From RH-AL1 sp965249685 (lineage in GTDB: Bacteria; Pseudomonadota; Alphaproteobacteria; Rhizobiales; Beijerinckiaceae), in contig CBDFMN010000003.1 of NCBI GenBank assembly GCA_965249685.1, positions 1,612,001 to 1,676,000 of the forward strand: 64,000 bases of DNA, written 5' to 3'. This document shows positions 7,725 through 14,886 of the stretch, piece after piece. Numbering within the stretch: the first letter of the stretch is position 1; every line of letters begins with the position of its first letter. The notes under the pieces are model-generated. The model was not told the DNA's origin. It saw nothing but the letters and a program-made list of their open reading frames with translations, and searched no databases. The position numbers and the translations under genes are program-made.

Positions 7725-8675
7725 ATGCGCCGCCTCACTCTCAAGCAATTGCAGACCGTCCGCGCCGTCGCCCAGAGTGGGACGATCGCGACTGCCGCCG
7801 ACATGCTGCGGGTGACGCCGGCTGCGCTGACGGCGCGGATCAAACTGCTCGAAGGCGACGTTGGCCTGTCTTTCTTCGACCGGGCGGGAGGGCGGCTGCG
7901 CCTGACCGACGCCGGCCGGGAAGTGGTCAACACCACGGTTCGCATGGAGATGCTGCTGGTCGAACTCGGCAACACGCTCGCGGCTATCAAGGGCAAGCAC
8001 GCCGGGCACATCTCCGTCGGCATCGTCTCGACGGCGAAATACTTCGCGCCGCGGCTCGTTGCCGCCTTTTCCAAGGAAAACCCGAAGATCGACCTGTCCC
8101 TGTCGATCGGCAACCGGCAGGAGACCATTACCCAGCTCCGCGACTACGAGATCGACATCGCGCTGATGGGGCAGCCGCCGACGGATTTTCCAGTGGTGAG
8201 TCAAGTGATCGGCCCGCATCCGCAAGTGATGATCGCGCCGCTCGAGCATCCCTTCGTTGGCCGTCGCGGGATCGACAAGAGCGAACTGGTGCAGGAGAGC
8301 TTCATCGTCCGCGAGAACGGGTCGGGGACGCGCACCGTCTTCGACTTCTTCTTCGGCGACGTCGCGCTCGGCCTGCCGCACATCAAATTTGAAATCGGCT
8401 CCAACGAGACGATCAAGCAGGCGGTGATGGCCGGTCTCGGCCTCAGCCTGATTTCCGGCCACACCATCGAGGCGGAGGTGGCGGCGGGGCGCATCGCGGT
8501 CCTCGACGTCAAGGGCCTGCCGATCGTCCGGCAATGGTTCCTCGTGCGCCGCGCCAACTGGTCGCCGACGCCGCTCGGCGAAGCCATGTGGGATTTCGCC
8601 ATCCGGTACGCCGCCGGTTTCATGCCGGGGGCCGCTGCCGAGGCAGGGGCTGGCCGCGAGACCGGGTCGGCCTGA
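7725..8675 (+). CDS. cbbR: LysR-type regulator of the Calvin cycle operon
   Basis: A 316-residue LysR-type transcriptional regulator. Residues 1-62 form the winged helix-turn-helix (LKQLQTVRAVAQSGTIATAA, then ADMLRVTPAALTARIKLLE), followed by a linker helix and a two-lobed effector domain to about residue 300. CbbR activates cbb genes in response to NADPH or other metabolites. The assignment rests on the divergent position next to cbbF-cbbP-cbbY and on the TPAALTARI recognition helix typical of CbbR. The start ATG lies 18 bases after a 16-base palindrome that is its likely binding site. It is separated from the downstream ribosomal gene by a promoter. Confidence 0.92.
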   Translation: MRRLTLKQLQTVRAVAQSGTIATAADMLRVTPAALTARIKLLEGDVGLSFFDRAGGRLRLTDAGREVVNTTVRMEMLLVELGNTLAAIKGKHAGHISVGIVSTAKYFAPRLVAAFSKENPKIDLSLSIGNRQETITQLRDYEIDIALMGQPPTDFPVVSQVIGPHPQVMIAPLEHPFVGRRGIDKSELVQESFIVRENGSGTRTVFDFFFGDVALGLPHIKFEIGSNETIKQAVMAGLGLSLISGHTIEAEVAAGRIAVLDVKGLPIVRQWFLVRRANWSPTPLGEAMWDFAIRYAAGFMPGAAAEAGAGRETGSA

Positions 8676-8726
8676 GCCACGGGCGATCCGGCAATCGGCT
8701 TGGCTCCCGCGGCCCCTCTACACGGC

Positions 8727-8755
8727 TCGACATTTCCGCGCACCGGCGCTATACG
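8727..8755 (+). promoter_or_regulatory. Sigma-70 type promoter of rplS
   Basis: TCGACA (8727-8732) and TATACG (8750-8755) are separated by exactly 17 bases, a good match to the housekeeping promoter of alphaproteobacteria. It lies about 70 bases before the rplS start and after the end of cbbR, so rplS can be transcribed independently of cbbR. Confidence 0.6.
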
Positions 8756-8824
8756 CGCGGGATAACTCAAAACAGCGTGCCGAAACGCTCGCCTCCGTCG
8801 AGGGGCGGAAGGGCAAGGACCATC

Positions 8825-9265
8825 ATGAACATTATCCAGCAGCTCGAGGCCGAACAGGCCGCGAAACTTGGCGCCGCGCGCGTCACTCCCGAGTTCCAGC
8901 CGGGCGACACGGTCATCGTGAACGTCAAGGTCAAGGAGGGCGAGCGCACCCGCGTGCAGGCCTACGAGGGTGTCTGCATCGCCCGCACCGGCGGCGGCCT
9001 CAACGAGAGCTTCACCGTCCGCAAGATCTCCTACGGCGAAGGCGTCGAGCGCGTCTTCCCGATCTTCTCGCCCAACATCGATTCCATAAAGGTGATCCGT
9101 CGCGGCAAGGTGCGGCGCGCCAAGCTTTATTACCTTCGCGATCGTCGCGGCAAATCGGCCCGTATCGCCGAGCGCCTGGAGACACCGGCAGCGAAGGCGG
9201 CGCGCGAAGCCGCGAAGAAGGACGCCAAGGCCAAAGCCGCGGCCAAGCCGGCTGCCGCCGAGTAG
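8825..9265 (+). CDS. rplS: 50S ribosomal protein L19
   Basis: A 146-residue ribosomal protein L19, located at the 30S-50S interface. The core FQPGDTVIVNVKVKEGERTR, then VQAYEGVCIARTGGG and FTVRKISYGEGVERVFPIFS is unmistakable. Beyond residue 115 there is a Lys/Ala-rich tail (repeats of AAK/KDAKAK), a common alphaproteobacterial extension of the roughly 115-residue bacterial core. The ATG at 8825 was chosen because it gives the canonical MNIIQQLEAEQ start. In many Hyphomicrobiales rplS follows trmD and precedes leuC; here leuC does follow, but cbbR stands where trmD would be expected, so the usual ribosomal operon has been broken upstream. Confidence 0.97.
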   Translation: MNIIQQLEAEQAAKLGAARVTPEFQPGDTVIVNVKVKEGERTRVQAYEGVCIARTGGGLNESFTVRKISYGEGVERVFPIFSPNIDSIKVIRRGKVRRAKLYYLRDRRGKSARIAERLETPAAKAAREAAKKDAKAKAAAKPAAAE

Positions 9266-9296
9266 GACAACCGCGTCGCGGCCCGAACGCTGGACC

Positions 9297-9704
9297 TCAG
9301 GCGGCCGTCAGCGGCGCGTTGAGGATCCAGCGGTGGCCGAACGGATCGCGGAACGTCGCGAGCCGCGTGCCCCAGAACGAGTTGGTGGGGGTGGTCTCGC
9401 CCTTCGCGCCCAAGCCGGTCGCCTTGGCGAACGTCTCGTCGACCTGCGAGGCGGCCTTGAACTCGATGCTGACGGACACGGTCACAGGCTCGCCGGGGAT
9501 GCCGACGCGCGTCTGTCCGAATTCCGGGAACGCATCGGCAAGCATGACAGAACCGCCGTTGATCGACAGCTCGCAGTGCAGGATGCGGACACCGTCGAGC
9601 GCGGGCATGAAGGCCTTCTGTTCCGCACCGAAGACGCTGGTATAGAAGGCGACGGCCGCGAGCGCCGGCGAGACGGTGAGGTAGGGGGCGACGGACGGGC
9701 GCAT
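9297..9704 (-). CDS. VOC-family (PhnB/glyoxalase-like) protein
   Basis: A 135-residue single-domain-pair VOC superfamily protein of the PhnB-like group. Seen: N-terminal PSVAPYLTVSPALAAVAFYT, FMPALDGVRILHCELSINGG, and the C-terminal segment TRLATFRDPFGHRWILN, all characteristic of PhnB/DUF1428-like proteins; the terminal FGHRW is strongly conserved. The substrate is unknown, and the metal ligands of true glyoxalases are not clearly retained. The ATG at 9704 coincides with the domain start; a longer in-frame reading to 9791 adds only an Arg-rich stretch. It is inserted antisense between rplS and leuC, which are usually adjacent. Confidence 0.82.
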   Translation of the reverse strand: MRPSVAPYLTVSPALAAVAFYTSVFGAEQKAFMPALDGVRILHCELSINGGSVMLADAFPEFGQTRVGIPGEPVTVSVSIEFKAASQVDETFAKATGLGAKGETTPTNSFWGTRLATFRDPFGHRWILNAPLTAA

Positions 9705-9845
9705 CGGACGGCTTCCACGGGTAGGGGCGGCTCTAGGCGCGTATCCGAGGGACAGAACCCCCGCGCGGCCTTCCCGACGGGCGCGGCGCACCTACATCTG
9801 GCGTGCAGGCCAGGTTGTCGCAGATCAGAGAAGGGTTGGGAAGAC

Positions 9846-11255
9846 ATGATGGCCAAGCCACGCACGCTGTACGACAAGATTTGGGACGACCACGTCGTCG
9901 ACGTACAGGCGGACGGCACCACCCTCCTCTACATCGACCGGCACCTCGTCCACGAGGTCACCAGCCCGCAGGCTTTCGAAGGTCTGCGGATGGCGGGTCG
10001 AAAGGTTCACGCGCCGCATCGCACGTTGGCGGTGGTGGACCACAACGTGCAGACGACCGACCGCTCCGCTGGAATCGTCGAACCCGAAAGCCGGCTGCAG
10101 GTCGAGACGCTGGCGGCGAATGCCAAGGACTTCGAACTCGAATATTTCAACGAGCACGATAGGCGTCAGGGCATCGTCCACATCATCGGACCCGAGCAGG
10201 GCTTCACCCTGCCCGGGACGACGATCGTGTGCGGCGACAGCCACACCTCGACGCACGGCGCCTTCGGCGCGCTGGCGCACGGCATCGGCACCTCCGAGGT
10301 CGAGCACGTGCTGGCGACGCAGACGTTGATCCAGGCCAAAGCCAAGAACATGCGGGTGATGGTCGAAGGCAAGGCGGCACCCGGCGTCACTGCCAAGGAC
10401 ATCATCCTGGCGATCATCGGCGAGATCGGCACGGCGGGCGGCACGGGCCACGTCATCGAATATGCCGGGGAAGCCATCCGCGACCTGTCGCTCGAGGGGC
10501 GGATGACCATGTGCAACATGTCCATCGAGGGGGGCGCGCGCGCCGGCATGGTCGCGCCTGACGGGAAGACGTTCGCCTACCTCTACGGGCGGCCCAAGGC
10601 GCCGACGGGCGAAGCCTGGCACAGGGCCGTCGCCTACTGGCGCACGCTTCAGTCGGACGAAGGCGCGCATTTCGACAGGGAGGTCCGCCTCGACGCCGCA
10701 AACCTGTCGCCGATCGTCTCCTGGGGTACGAGCCCGCAGGATGTGGTGACGGTGGCCGGCACGGTGCCCCGTGCGCAGGATGCGGGGGACGCGATGAAGC
10801 AGGCTGCCGTGCGCCGCGCGCTCGACTATATGGGCCTTCGCGGCGGCGAAAAGATCACCGACATCGCGCTCGACCGCGTGTTCATCGGCTCCTGTACCAA
10901 CAGCCGCATCGAGGACCTGCGGGCGGCGGCGCAGATCGTCGCCGGCCGTAAGGTCGCCGACCGCGTCAGCGCGATGGTCGTGCCGGGCTCCGGCCTGGTG
11001 AAGGCGCAGGCGGAAGCCGAGGGCCTCGACGTCATCTTCACCGCCGCCGGCTTCGAGTGGCGCGAGCCCGGCTGCTCCATGTGCCTCGCCATGAACCCCG
11101 ACAAGCTCGAACCCGGCGAGCGCTGCGCCTCCACCTCGAACCGTAATTTCGAGGGCCGCCAAGGACCAAAGGGGCGCACCCACCTCGTCTCGCCGGCGAT
11201 GGCGGCTGCGGCGGCTATCGCGGGCCATTTCGTCGACGTCCGCGACTGGCGCTGA
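9846..11255 (+). CDS. leuC: 3-isopropylmalate dehydratase large subunit
   Basis: A 469-residue aconitase-superfamily enzyme that isomerises 2- to 3-isopropylmalate in leucine biosynthesis, with LeuD as small subunit. The [4Fe-4S] ligands are visible: Cys350 in the IGSCTNSRIEDL block and Cys410/Cys413 in EPGCSMCLAMNPD. The length is standard. The start is the first of two consecutive ATGs at 9846, preceded by AGAAGGGTTGGGAAG. A reading extended upstream is open but out of family. No leuD follows directly; instead a tRNA-Leu gene lies 95 bases downstream and an island begins there, so leuD is either elsewhere or was separated by the insertion. Confidence 0.97.
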   Translation: MMAKPRTLYDKIWDDHVVDVQADGTTLLYIDRHLVHEVTSPQAFEGLRMAGRKVHAPHRTLAVVDHNVQTTDRSAGIVEPESRLQVETLAANAKDFELEYFNEHDRRQGIVHIIGPEQGFTLPGTTIVCGDSHTSTHGAFGALAHGIGTSEVEHVLATQTLIQAKAKNMRVMVEGKAAPGVTAKDIILAIIGEIGTAGGTGHVIEYAGEAIRDLSLEGRMTMCNMSIEGGARAGMVAPDGKTFAYLYGRPKAPTGEAWHRAVAYWRTLQSDEGAHFDREVRLDAANLSPIVSWGTSPQDVVTVAGTVPRAQDAGDAMKQAAVRRALDYMGLRGGEKITDIALDRVFIGSCTNSRIEDLRAAAQIVAGRKVADRVSAMVVPGSGLVKAQAEAEGLDVIFTAAGFEWREPGCSMCLAMNPDKLEPGERCASTSNRNFEGRQGPKGRTHLVSPAMAAAAAIAGHFVDVRDWR

Positions 11256-11350
11256 ACGCGTCGGCCGCGCGCGCCGCTCGCAGGCGGTGGAACACGGCAT
11301 CCTCCTCTGGACCGCCACCGCTGTTCCATGTCATGAGAATCGGCGACGAC

Positions 11351-11435
11351 GCGGGTGTGGTGGAATTGGTAGACGCGCCGGATTCAAAATCCGGTTCCGC
11401 AAGGAGTGCCGGTTCGACCCCGGCCACCCGCACCA
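11351..11435 (+). tRNA. tRNA-Leu (CAA anticodon)
   Basis: An 85-base class II tRNA including encoded CCA. The acceptor stem pairs GCGGGTG (11351-11357) with CACCCGC (11425-11431), followed by discriminator A and CCA. The anticodon stem CCGGA/TCCGG carries the loop TTCAAAA, giving anticodon CAA and hence leucine. A variable arm and the T-loop GGTTCGACCCC are present. It sits 95 bases after leuC. Its 3' half is repeated in degenerate form at 12914-12969, marking this gene as an integration target. Confidence 0.96.
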
Positions 11436-11686
11436 TCTTCACTTCGGCATAGCTCTCTTTCCGGCGGAGCTACTGTGGCCTGGCGAGGTGGCAGTGCTCG
11501 CGACGCGACGGGCAGGGAACCGTTGTGGCTCTACTGCTTCACCCGGGACTGTGCTAGCGCCTTAGCCGCTTAGGAGGGCCGGTCGAACTGCTTCATCTTT
11601 TTAGCAGGATCGAGAAAGGCATCCGTCGCCACGGGACCTGCTGTGCGACCTAATATCCCGGCCAGCAATTGCCCTCACGACTGAGG

Positions 11687-12283
11687 TCAACCGAGATCGG
11701 CCAGGAAGCCTTCGGCCATAAGCCGAAAGGCGTCGATCGCCTTCGGCAAGACAATCTGTGGCGTGTCGCTGGCTGCAACCCACAAAGCGGCATTGAATGC
11801 TGCGCCGCTTAGAAGACGTGATGCAGCCTCGACGTCGACCGGCTTCATGACACCATCGGCGATCAGATTTGCGACAGTCTGTTTGGTGATGCTTAAACAG
11901 GCATTCTGGCTTGGCCATTGCGAGGGGTCGCCGAGGAACGCGGGTCCGTCCAACAAAACGATTCGTCGTACCTCCGCATCCAGCGCCATCTCGATATACG
12001 CAGCGCCTTCCGCCAGCAGCCCGTCCCACGCGTTTGCCGCAGCTGCCCCCGCCTGTTGCGCCCGCGCAGCCATCTCACCGTCCACCTGTGCGACGACAGC
12101 CCCCAGCAGTCCCTTCTTGTCGCCGAAGGCATGATAGAGGGCGCCGCGGGTGAGCCCAGCTTCTGCGGTGAAATCATCCATCGACGCGGCGGCAAAACCC
12201 CATGTTGCGAACGCTTTCCGCGCTGCGCAAACCAGCTTGGTGCGGTTTTCCTCCATTGTTGTAGCACGACGTTTTGCCGTCAA
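11687..12283 (-). CDS. TetR/AcrR-family regulator with TTG start
   Basis: A 198-residue TetR-family repressor. The helix-turn-helix is at about residues 10-55: RTKLVCAARKAFATWGFAAA, then SMDDFTAEAGLTRGALYHAF with GDKKGL, a strongly canonical TetR block. The rest is the all-helical ligand-binding and dimer domain. The start is set at TTG 12283 because GGAGG lies six bases before it; in-frame upstream codons cross a putative operator, and the later ATG lacks a ribosome site. It is divergent from the ridA-like gene, with two identical-architecture inverted repeats between them, implying self-regulation and control of ridA. The pair lies between tRNA-Leu and a copy of its 3' end, suggesting horizontal acquisition. 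Confidence 0.88.
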   Translation of the reverse strand: MTAKRRATTMEENRTKLVCAARKAFATWGFAAASMDDFTAEAGLTRGALYHAFGDKKGLLGAVVAQVDGEMAARAQQAGAAAANAWDGLLAEGAAYIEMALDAEVRRIVLLDGPAFLGDPSQWPSQNACLSITKQTVANLIADGVMKPVDVEAASRLLSGAAFNAALWVAASDTPQIVLPKAIDAFRLMAEGFLADLG

Positions 12284-12301
12284 TGCAACCTCCCATTTCG
12301 C

Positions 12302-12362
12302 ATACGAGGCGTATATGAGATTGACGAAGTTGCAAACCAATGCTTTCAAATACGCAGCGTAT
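12302..12362. promoter_or_regulatory. Paired TetR operators between tetR and ridA-like genes
   Basis: Two 13-base elements of the form ATACG-N3-CGTAT occur at 12302-12314 (spacer AGG) and 12350-12362 (spacer CAG), with start-to-start distance 48 bases. Each is a perfect five-base dyad, the size expected for a TetR dimer. The first lies 19 bases upstream of the tetR TTG start. The second follows a plausible -35 (TTGACG, 12321-12326) and overlaps the likely -10/+1 zone of the rightward ridA promoter. Repression of both genes by the adjacent TetR is inferred. Confidence 0.7.
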
Positions 12363-12435
12363 GCCAACGGCTTGGCGTCGCTGGAATGTCCAGCAAAGTC
12401 GGTCGGGTGCGCTCGCGAGATGAAAGGACGACGAT

Positions 12436-12834
12436 ATGGCCAAGCGTAACGCAGTATTTCCCGCCGACCGACACGCCCTCTACGAGGCGCACGGCTATTC
12501 CGCCGCGGTGCGATCGGACAATCTGCTGTTCGTGTCGGGTCAGGTCGGCAGCCGCGCCGACGGTTCGCCCGAGCCCGACTTCGAAGCTCAGGTTCGCTTG
12601 GCCTTTGCCAACCTAAAAGCCACCCTGCTCGCGGGAAGTTGCGGATTTGATGATGTCGTCGATGTCACGACGTTTCACACCGAACCAGAGAAACAGTTCG
12701 GGACGATCAAGACGGTGAAAGGTGAATTCTTCAAAAGCGCCCCTCACCCGAGCTGGACGGCGCTTGGCGTCAACTGGCTTGCCGGCTTCGACTTCGAGAT
12801 CAAGGTGATCGCGCGCATCCCAGCCGGCGATTGA
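12436..12834 (+). CDS. RidA/YjgF/UK114-family protein
   Basis: A 132-residue RidA-family protein (trimeric enamine/imine deaminase fold). Seen: YSAAVRSDNLLFVSGQVG near residue 22, ANLKATLLAGSCGFDDVVDV in the middle and the end PSWTALGVNWLAG. The canonical RidA arginine that binds the substrate carboxylate (usually in an xxRxx motif before the C-terminal strands) is not evident: the corresponding position reads SWTALGV. This suggests the Rid4-7 type rather than housekeeping RidA. A GAAAGGACG ribosome site precedes the ATG. It is transcribed away from an adjacent TetR regulator with shared operators and lies inside a tRNA-bounded segment, so it probably answers a specific signal. Confidence 0.85.
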   Translation: MAKRNAVFPADRHALYEAHGYSAAVRSDNLLFVSGQVGSRADGSPEPDFEAQVRLAFANLKATLLAGSCGFDDVVDVTTFHTEPEKQFGTIKTVKGEFFKSAPHPSWTALGVNWLAGFDFEIKVIARIPAGD

Positions 12835-12913
12835 TTTCGTCAGGTTTTAGGCTCGCTGCGTGGCATGCCCTTCAAAGCGTCGATCATGACAACGACGCAG
12901 ATGGTCGATGTAC

Positions 12914-12969
12914 TTCAAGGTCCGGTTCCGCAAAGGAGTGCCGGTTCGATCCCGGCCACGCGCACCATC
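12914..12969 (+). repeat. Displaced tRNA-Leu 3' end (attachment-site remnant)
   Basis: This stretch repeats the last part of the tRNA-Leu(CAA) gene, from the anticodon loop (TTCAA) through the variable arm, T-arm and CCA to the following TC. It differs by a GG for AA change, one inserted A, one C-to-T and one C-to-G change. No 5' half of a tRNA precedes it, so it is not a working tRNA. A copy of the 3' end at distance from the intact gene, in the same orientation, is what site-specific integration into a tRNA leaves behind. The rest of the 349-base gap 12835-13183 holds only a short open frame at 12986-13123 and a terminator. Confidence 0.8.
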
Positions 12970-13136
12970 GCAAAATCGCAGCTGAGACACTCCCGACGTC
13001 CGTGCCCGGTCGGCGATCACCGCCTGCCTCGAAGGAGGACGCTCTCCTCAGCTCGTCGCACCGGCCGCCGAGGTCGGTGCGATGATCGAAGGCATGGGCG
13101 CTATCCTCAAGCGGACGGCTTGAGCCCTCAGAACGC

Positions 13137-13160
13137 AAAAGGCCGCCCGCAGGCGGCCTT
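13137..13160 (-). terminator. Intrinsic terminator of the Met/His-rich peptide gene
   Basis: Read on the minus strand, a seven-base perfect GC-rich stem (GGCCGCC with GGCGGCC at 13141-13158 and a four-base loop) is followed directly by TTTT (13140-13137). It lies 24 bases after the stop codon of the small secreted peptide gene, so transcription of that gene is expected to end here. Confidence 0.75.
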
Positions 13161-13183
13161 CGCAGAAGCCGGAATTCGGCTCC

Positions 13184-13390
13184 TTACATGCGGTGCATCG
13201 AGTCGCGACGCATCTCGTGGCGCATCATGCGGTGGCGCATCGAGTCATGGCGCATCTCGTGGCGCATCATGCGATGACGCATCATCTCGCGGCGCATCAT
13301 GCGGCCGTGGTCCATGTCGGCCTGAGCGACGGACACGATCGACAGCGAGCTGGCGGCGAGCACGAGGGAGAGGATGACGGTCTTGATCAT
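13184..13390 (-). CDS. Small secreted Met/His/Arg-rich peptide
   Basis: A 68-residue precursor. Residues 1-24 are a classic Sec signal peptide (Lys3, hydrophobic core, cleavage after the VAQA motif). The predicted mature 44 residues contain 14 Met, 7 His and 13 Arg, arranged in near-repeats: MMRHEMRHDSMRHRM and MMRHEMRRDSMHRM. The gene has a strong ribosome site (AAAGGAG seven bases before ATG) and its own terminator, so it is a genuine single-gene unit. No family is recognised. Met and His spacing suggests copper or silver binding in the periplasm, as in other Met-rich metal carriers, but the Arg content could equally suit binding to an anionic surface. Confidence 0.82.
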   Translation of the reverse strand: MIKTVILSLVLAASSLSIVSVAQADMDHGRMMRREMMRHRMMRHEMRHDSMRHRMMRHEMRRDSMHRM

Positions 13391-13540
13391 ATCGAAACTC
13401 CTTTGTCCCGCGGCCCAATGCCAAGCGAGAAAAGCGACTTCTTTTGGTCAGGATCGCATGAACCGAAAATGAATGGAAGAAAGTCGTCGAATACTACTTT
13501 CGCCCGGGTGCCGTTAGACGCACTTCACGCGAATATTTAT

Positions 13541-14884
13541 TCAGAGAGAGGAACTTTGTTCAATTCCACCCGCCGCTTTGATCTTGTTTAAGCTTCTGCT
13601 CGCGAGCGCAGGCGGTGGCGGGCCGCCCGTCGCCCAATCAAGCAGCTGGACGGTGTGGACGATCGGCAGGTCCGTTCCTCCGGCAATCTGAACGATGCAC
13701 CCGATGTTGCCGGCCGCGACGACGTCTGGCGCGACACTCTCGATGTTGACGGCTTTGCGCGCGCGCAGTCGATGCGCCAGTTCCGGTTGCAGCAGGTTGT
13801 AGGTGCCGGCCGATCCGCAGCAGATATGCCCCTCCGGCACCGCGACGACATCGAAGCCGGCGTTTTCCAGCAGGAGAACCGGCGCGAGCGTCACACGCTG
13901 CCCGTGCTGCAGCGAGCAGGCGGAGTGATAGGCGACCTTCAGCCGTGGCGCAGCGCCAGTCGGCCTTATATCGAGGTCGGAGAGAACCTCGCTGACGTCT
14001 CGCGCCAAGCCGGACACGGCGGCGGCCGGGGCTGCCCAATCGGGATCGTCGCGGAGCATGAACCCGTAATCCTTGACGGTGGTGCCGCAGCCCGACGTGT
14101 TGAGGACGATCGCGTCGAGGCCTTCACCGTCGCGCTCGCCTAGAAAGGCGCGGATGTTGGCCCGCGCCATCCGTCGCGCATCCTCCTCACGACCCATGTG
14201 GTGGGGCAGCGCGCCGCAGCAGCCGACGCCCGCCACCACCAGGACCTCCGCGCCGTGCCGGGTCAGCACGCGGATCGTCGCCTCGTTGATCGCCGGGTCG
14301 AGAACGCTCTGGGCGCAGCCCGTTAGCAGCGCCACCCGCAGGCGGCGCACGCCCTCGGCCGGATAGACCGCGGGACGGCTGCTCGGCGACGCAGCCGGCA
14401 GCGCCGCCGGAGCTATGGCGACCATGGCGGCGAGGCGCTGCGGCAACAGAGCGCGAAACGGCTTGGCAAGTCGCGCACCCTGCAGCGCCAGCCGAAAAAG
14501 AGCGGGGCGCGGCAGGACCGCGGCCAGGATCGAGCGCAGCAACCGGTCGGCGAGGGGCCGGCGGTATGTCTTCTCGATGTGCACGCGGGCATGGTCGACG
14601 AGGTGCATGTAGTTGACGCCCGAGGGGCACGTCGTCATGCACGACAGGCAGGACAGGCAGCGGTCGATGTGGGTCACCGTCGCCCGGTCGGCGGGGCGGT
14701 CGTTCTCCAGCATGTCCTTGATCAGATAGATCCGCCCGCGCGGAGAATCGTTTTCCTCCCCGAGAAGGAGGAAGGTCGGGCACGTCGCGGTGCAGAACCC
14801 GCAGTGGACGCATTTGCGCAGAATTTTTTCGCTCGCGGCGAAATCAGGCCGCTCCAGCAGGTCGGGTGCGAAACTCGTTTGCAT
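13541..14884 (-). CDS. glcF: Glycolate oxidase iron-sulfur subunit GlcF
   Basis: A 447-residue iron-sulfur subunit of membrane-associated glycolate dehydrogenase (GlcDEF), passing electrons from the flavin subunits towards quinone. Two [4Fe-4S] motifs are seen at residues 25-36 (Cys25, 28, 31, 35) and 76-87 (Cys76, 79, 82, 86). Two C-terminal CCG-type domains follow, with GVGCCGALPHHMG and HICCGSAGTYNLLQP. The start ATG at 14884 lies two bases before the end of glcE, and glcE overlaps glcD, so the three form one operon in the order D-E-F. The usual GlcF length is about 405-440 residues. Confidence 0.95.
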   Translation of the reverse strand: MQTSFAPDLLERPDFAASEKILRKCVHCGFCTATCPTFLLLGEENDSPRGRIYLIKDMLENDRPADRATVTHIDRCLSCLSCMTTCPSGVNYMHLVDHARVHIEKTYRRPLADRLLRSILAAVLPRPALFRLALQGARLAKPFRALLPQRLAAMVAIAPAALPAASPSSRPAVYPAEGVRRLRVALLTGCAQSVLDPAINEATIRVLTRHGAEVLVVAGVGCCGALPHHMGREEDARRMARANIRAFLGERDGEGLDAIVLNTSGCGTTVKDYGFMLRDDPDWAAPAAAVSGLARDVSEVLSDLDIRPTGAAPRLKVAYHSACSLQHGQRVTLAPVLLLENAGFDVVAVPEGHICCGSAGTYNLLQPELAHRLRARKAVNIESVAPDVVAAGNIGCIVQIAGGTDLPIVHTVQLLDWATGGPPPPALASRSLNKIKAAGGIEQSSSL

Positions 14885-14886
14885 GG

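Noticed and set aside
9825..11318. Long antisense open frame of 497 codons opposite leuC
   Set aside because: High-GC coding sequence leaves long open antisense frames. The sense strand encodes an unmistakable LeuC with intact iron-sulfur cysteines, and the antisense product has no domain.
11287..11350. Hairpin combinations between leuC and tRNA-Leu as a terminator
   Set aside because: TGGAACA/TGTTCCA and GCGGTGG/CCACCGC are both present, but compete with each other and no T-run follows.
11215..11442. Antisense open frame across tRNA-Leu
   Set aside because: It is a well-known artefact: the reverse complement of tRNA-Leu is open and gives a recurring spurious peptide. A similar frame appears opposite the tRNA remnant at 12884-13138 for the same reason.
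12914..12969. A second functional tRNA-Leu
   Set aside because: No acceptor 5' strand or D-arm precedes it, and the T-arm side carries extra changes. Only the 3' half is present.
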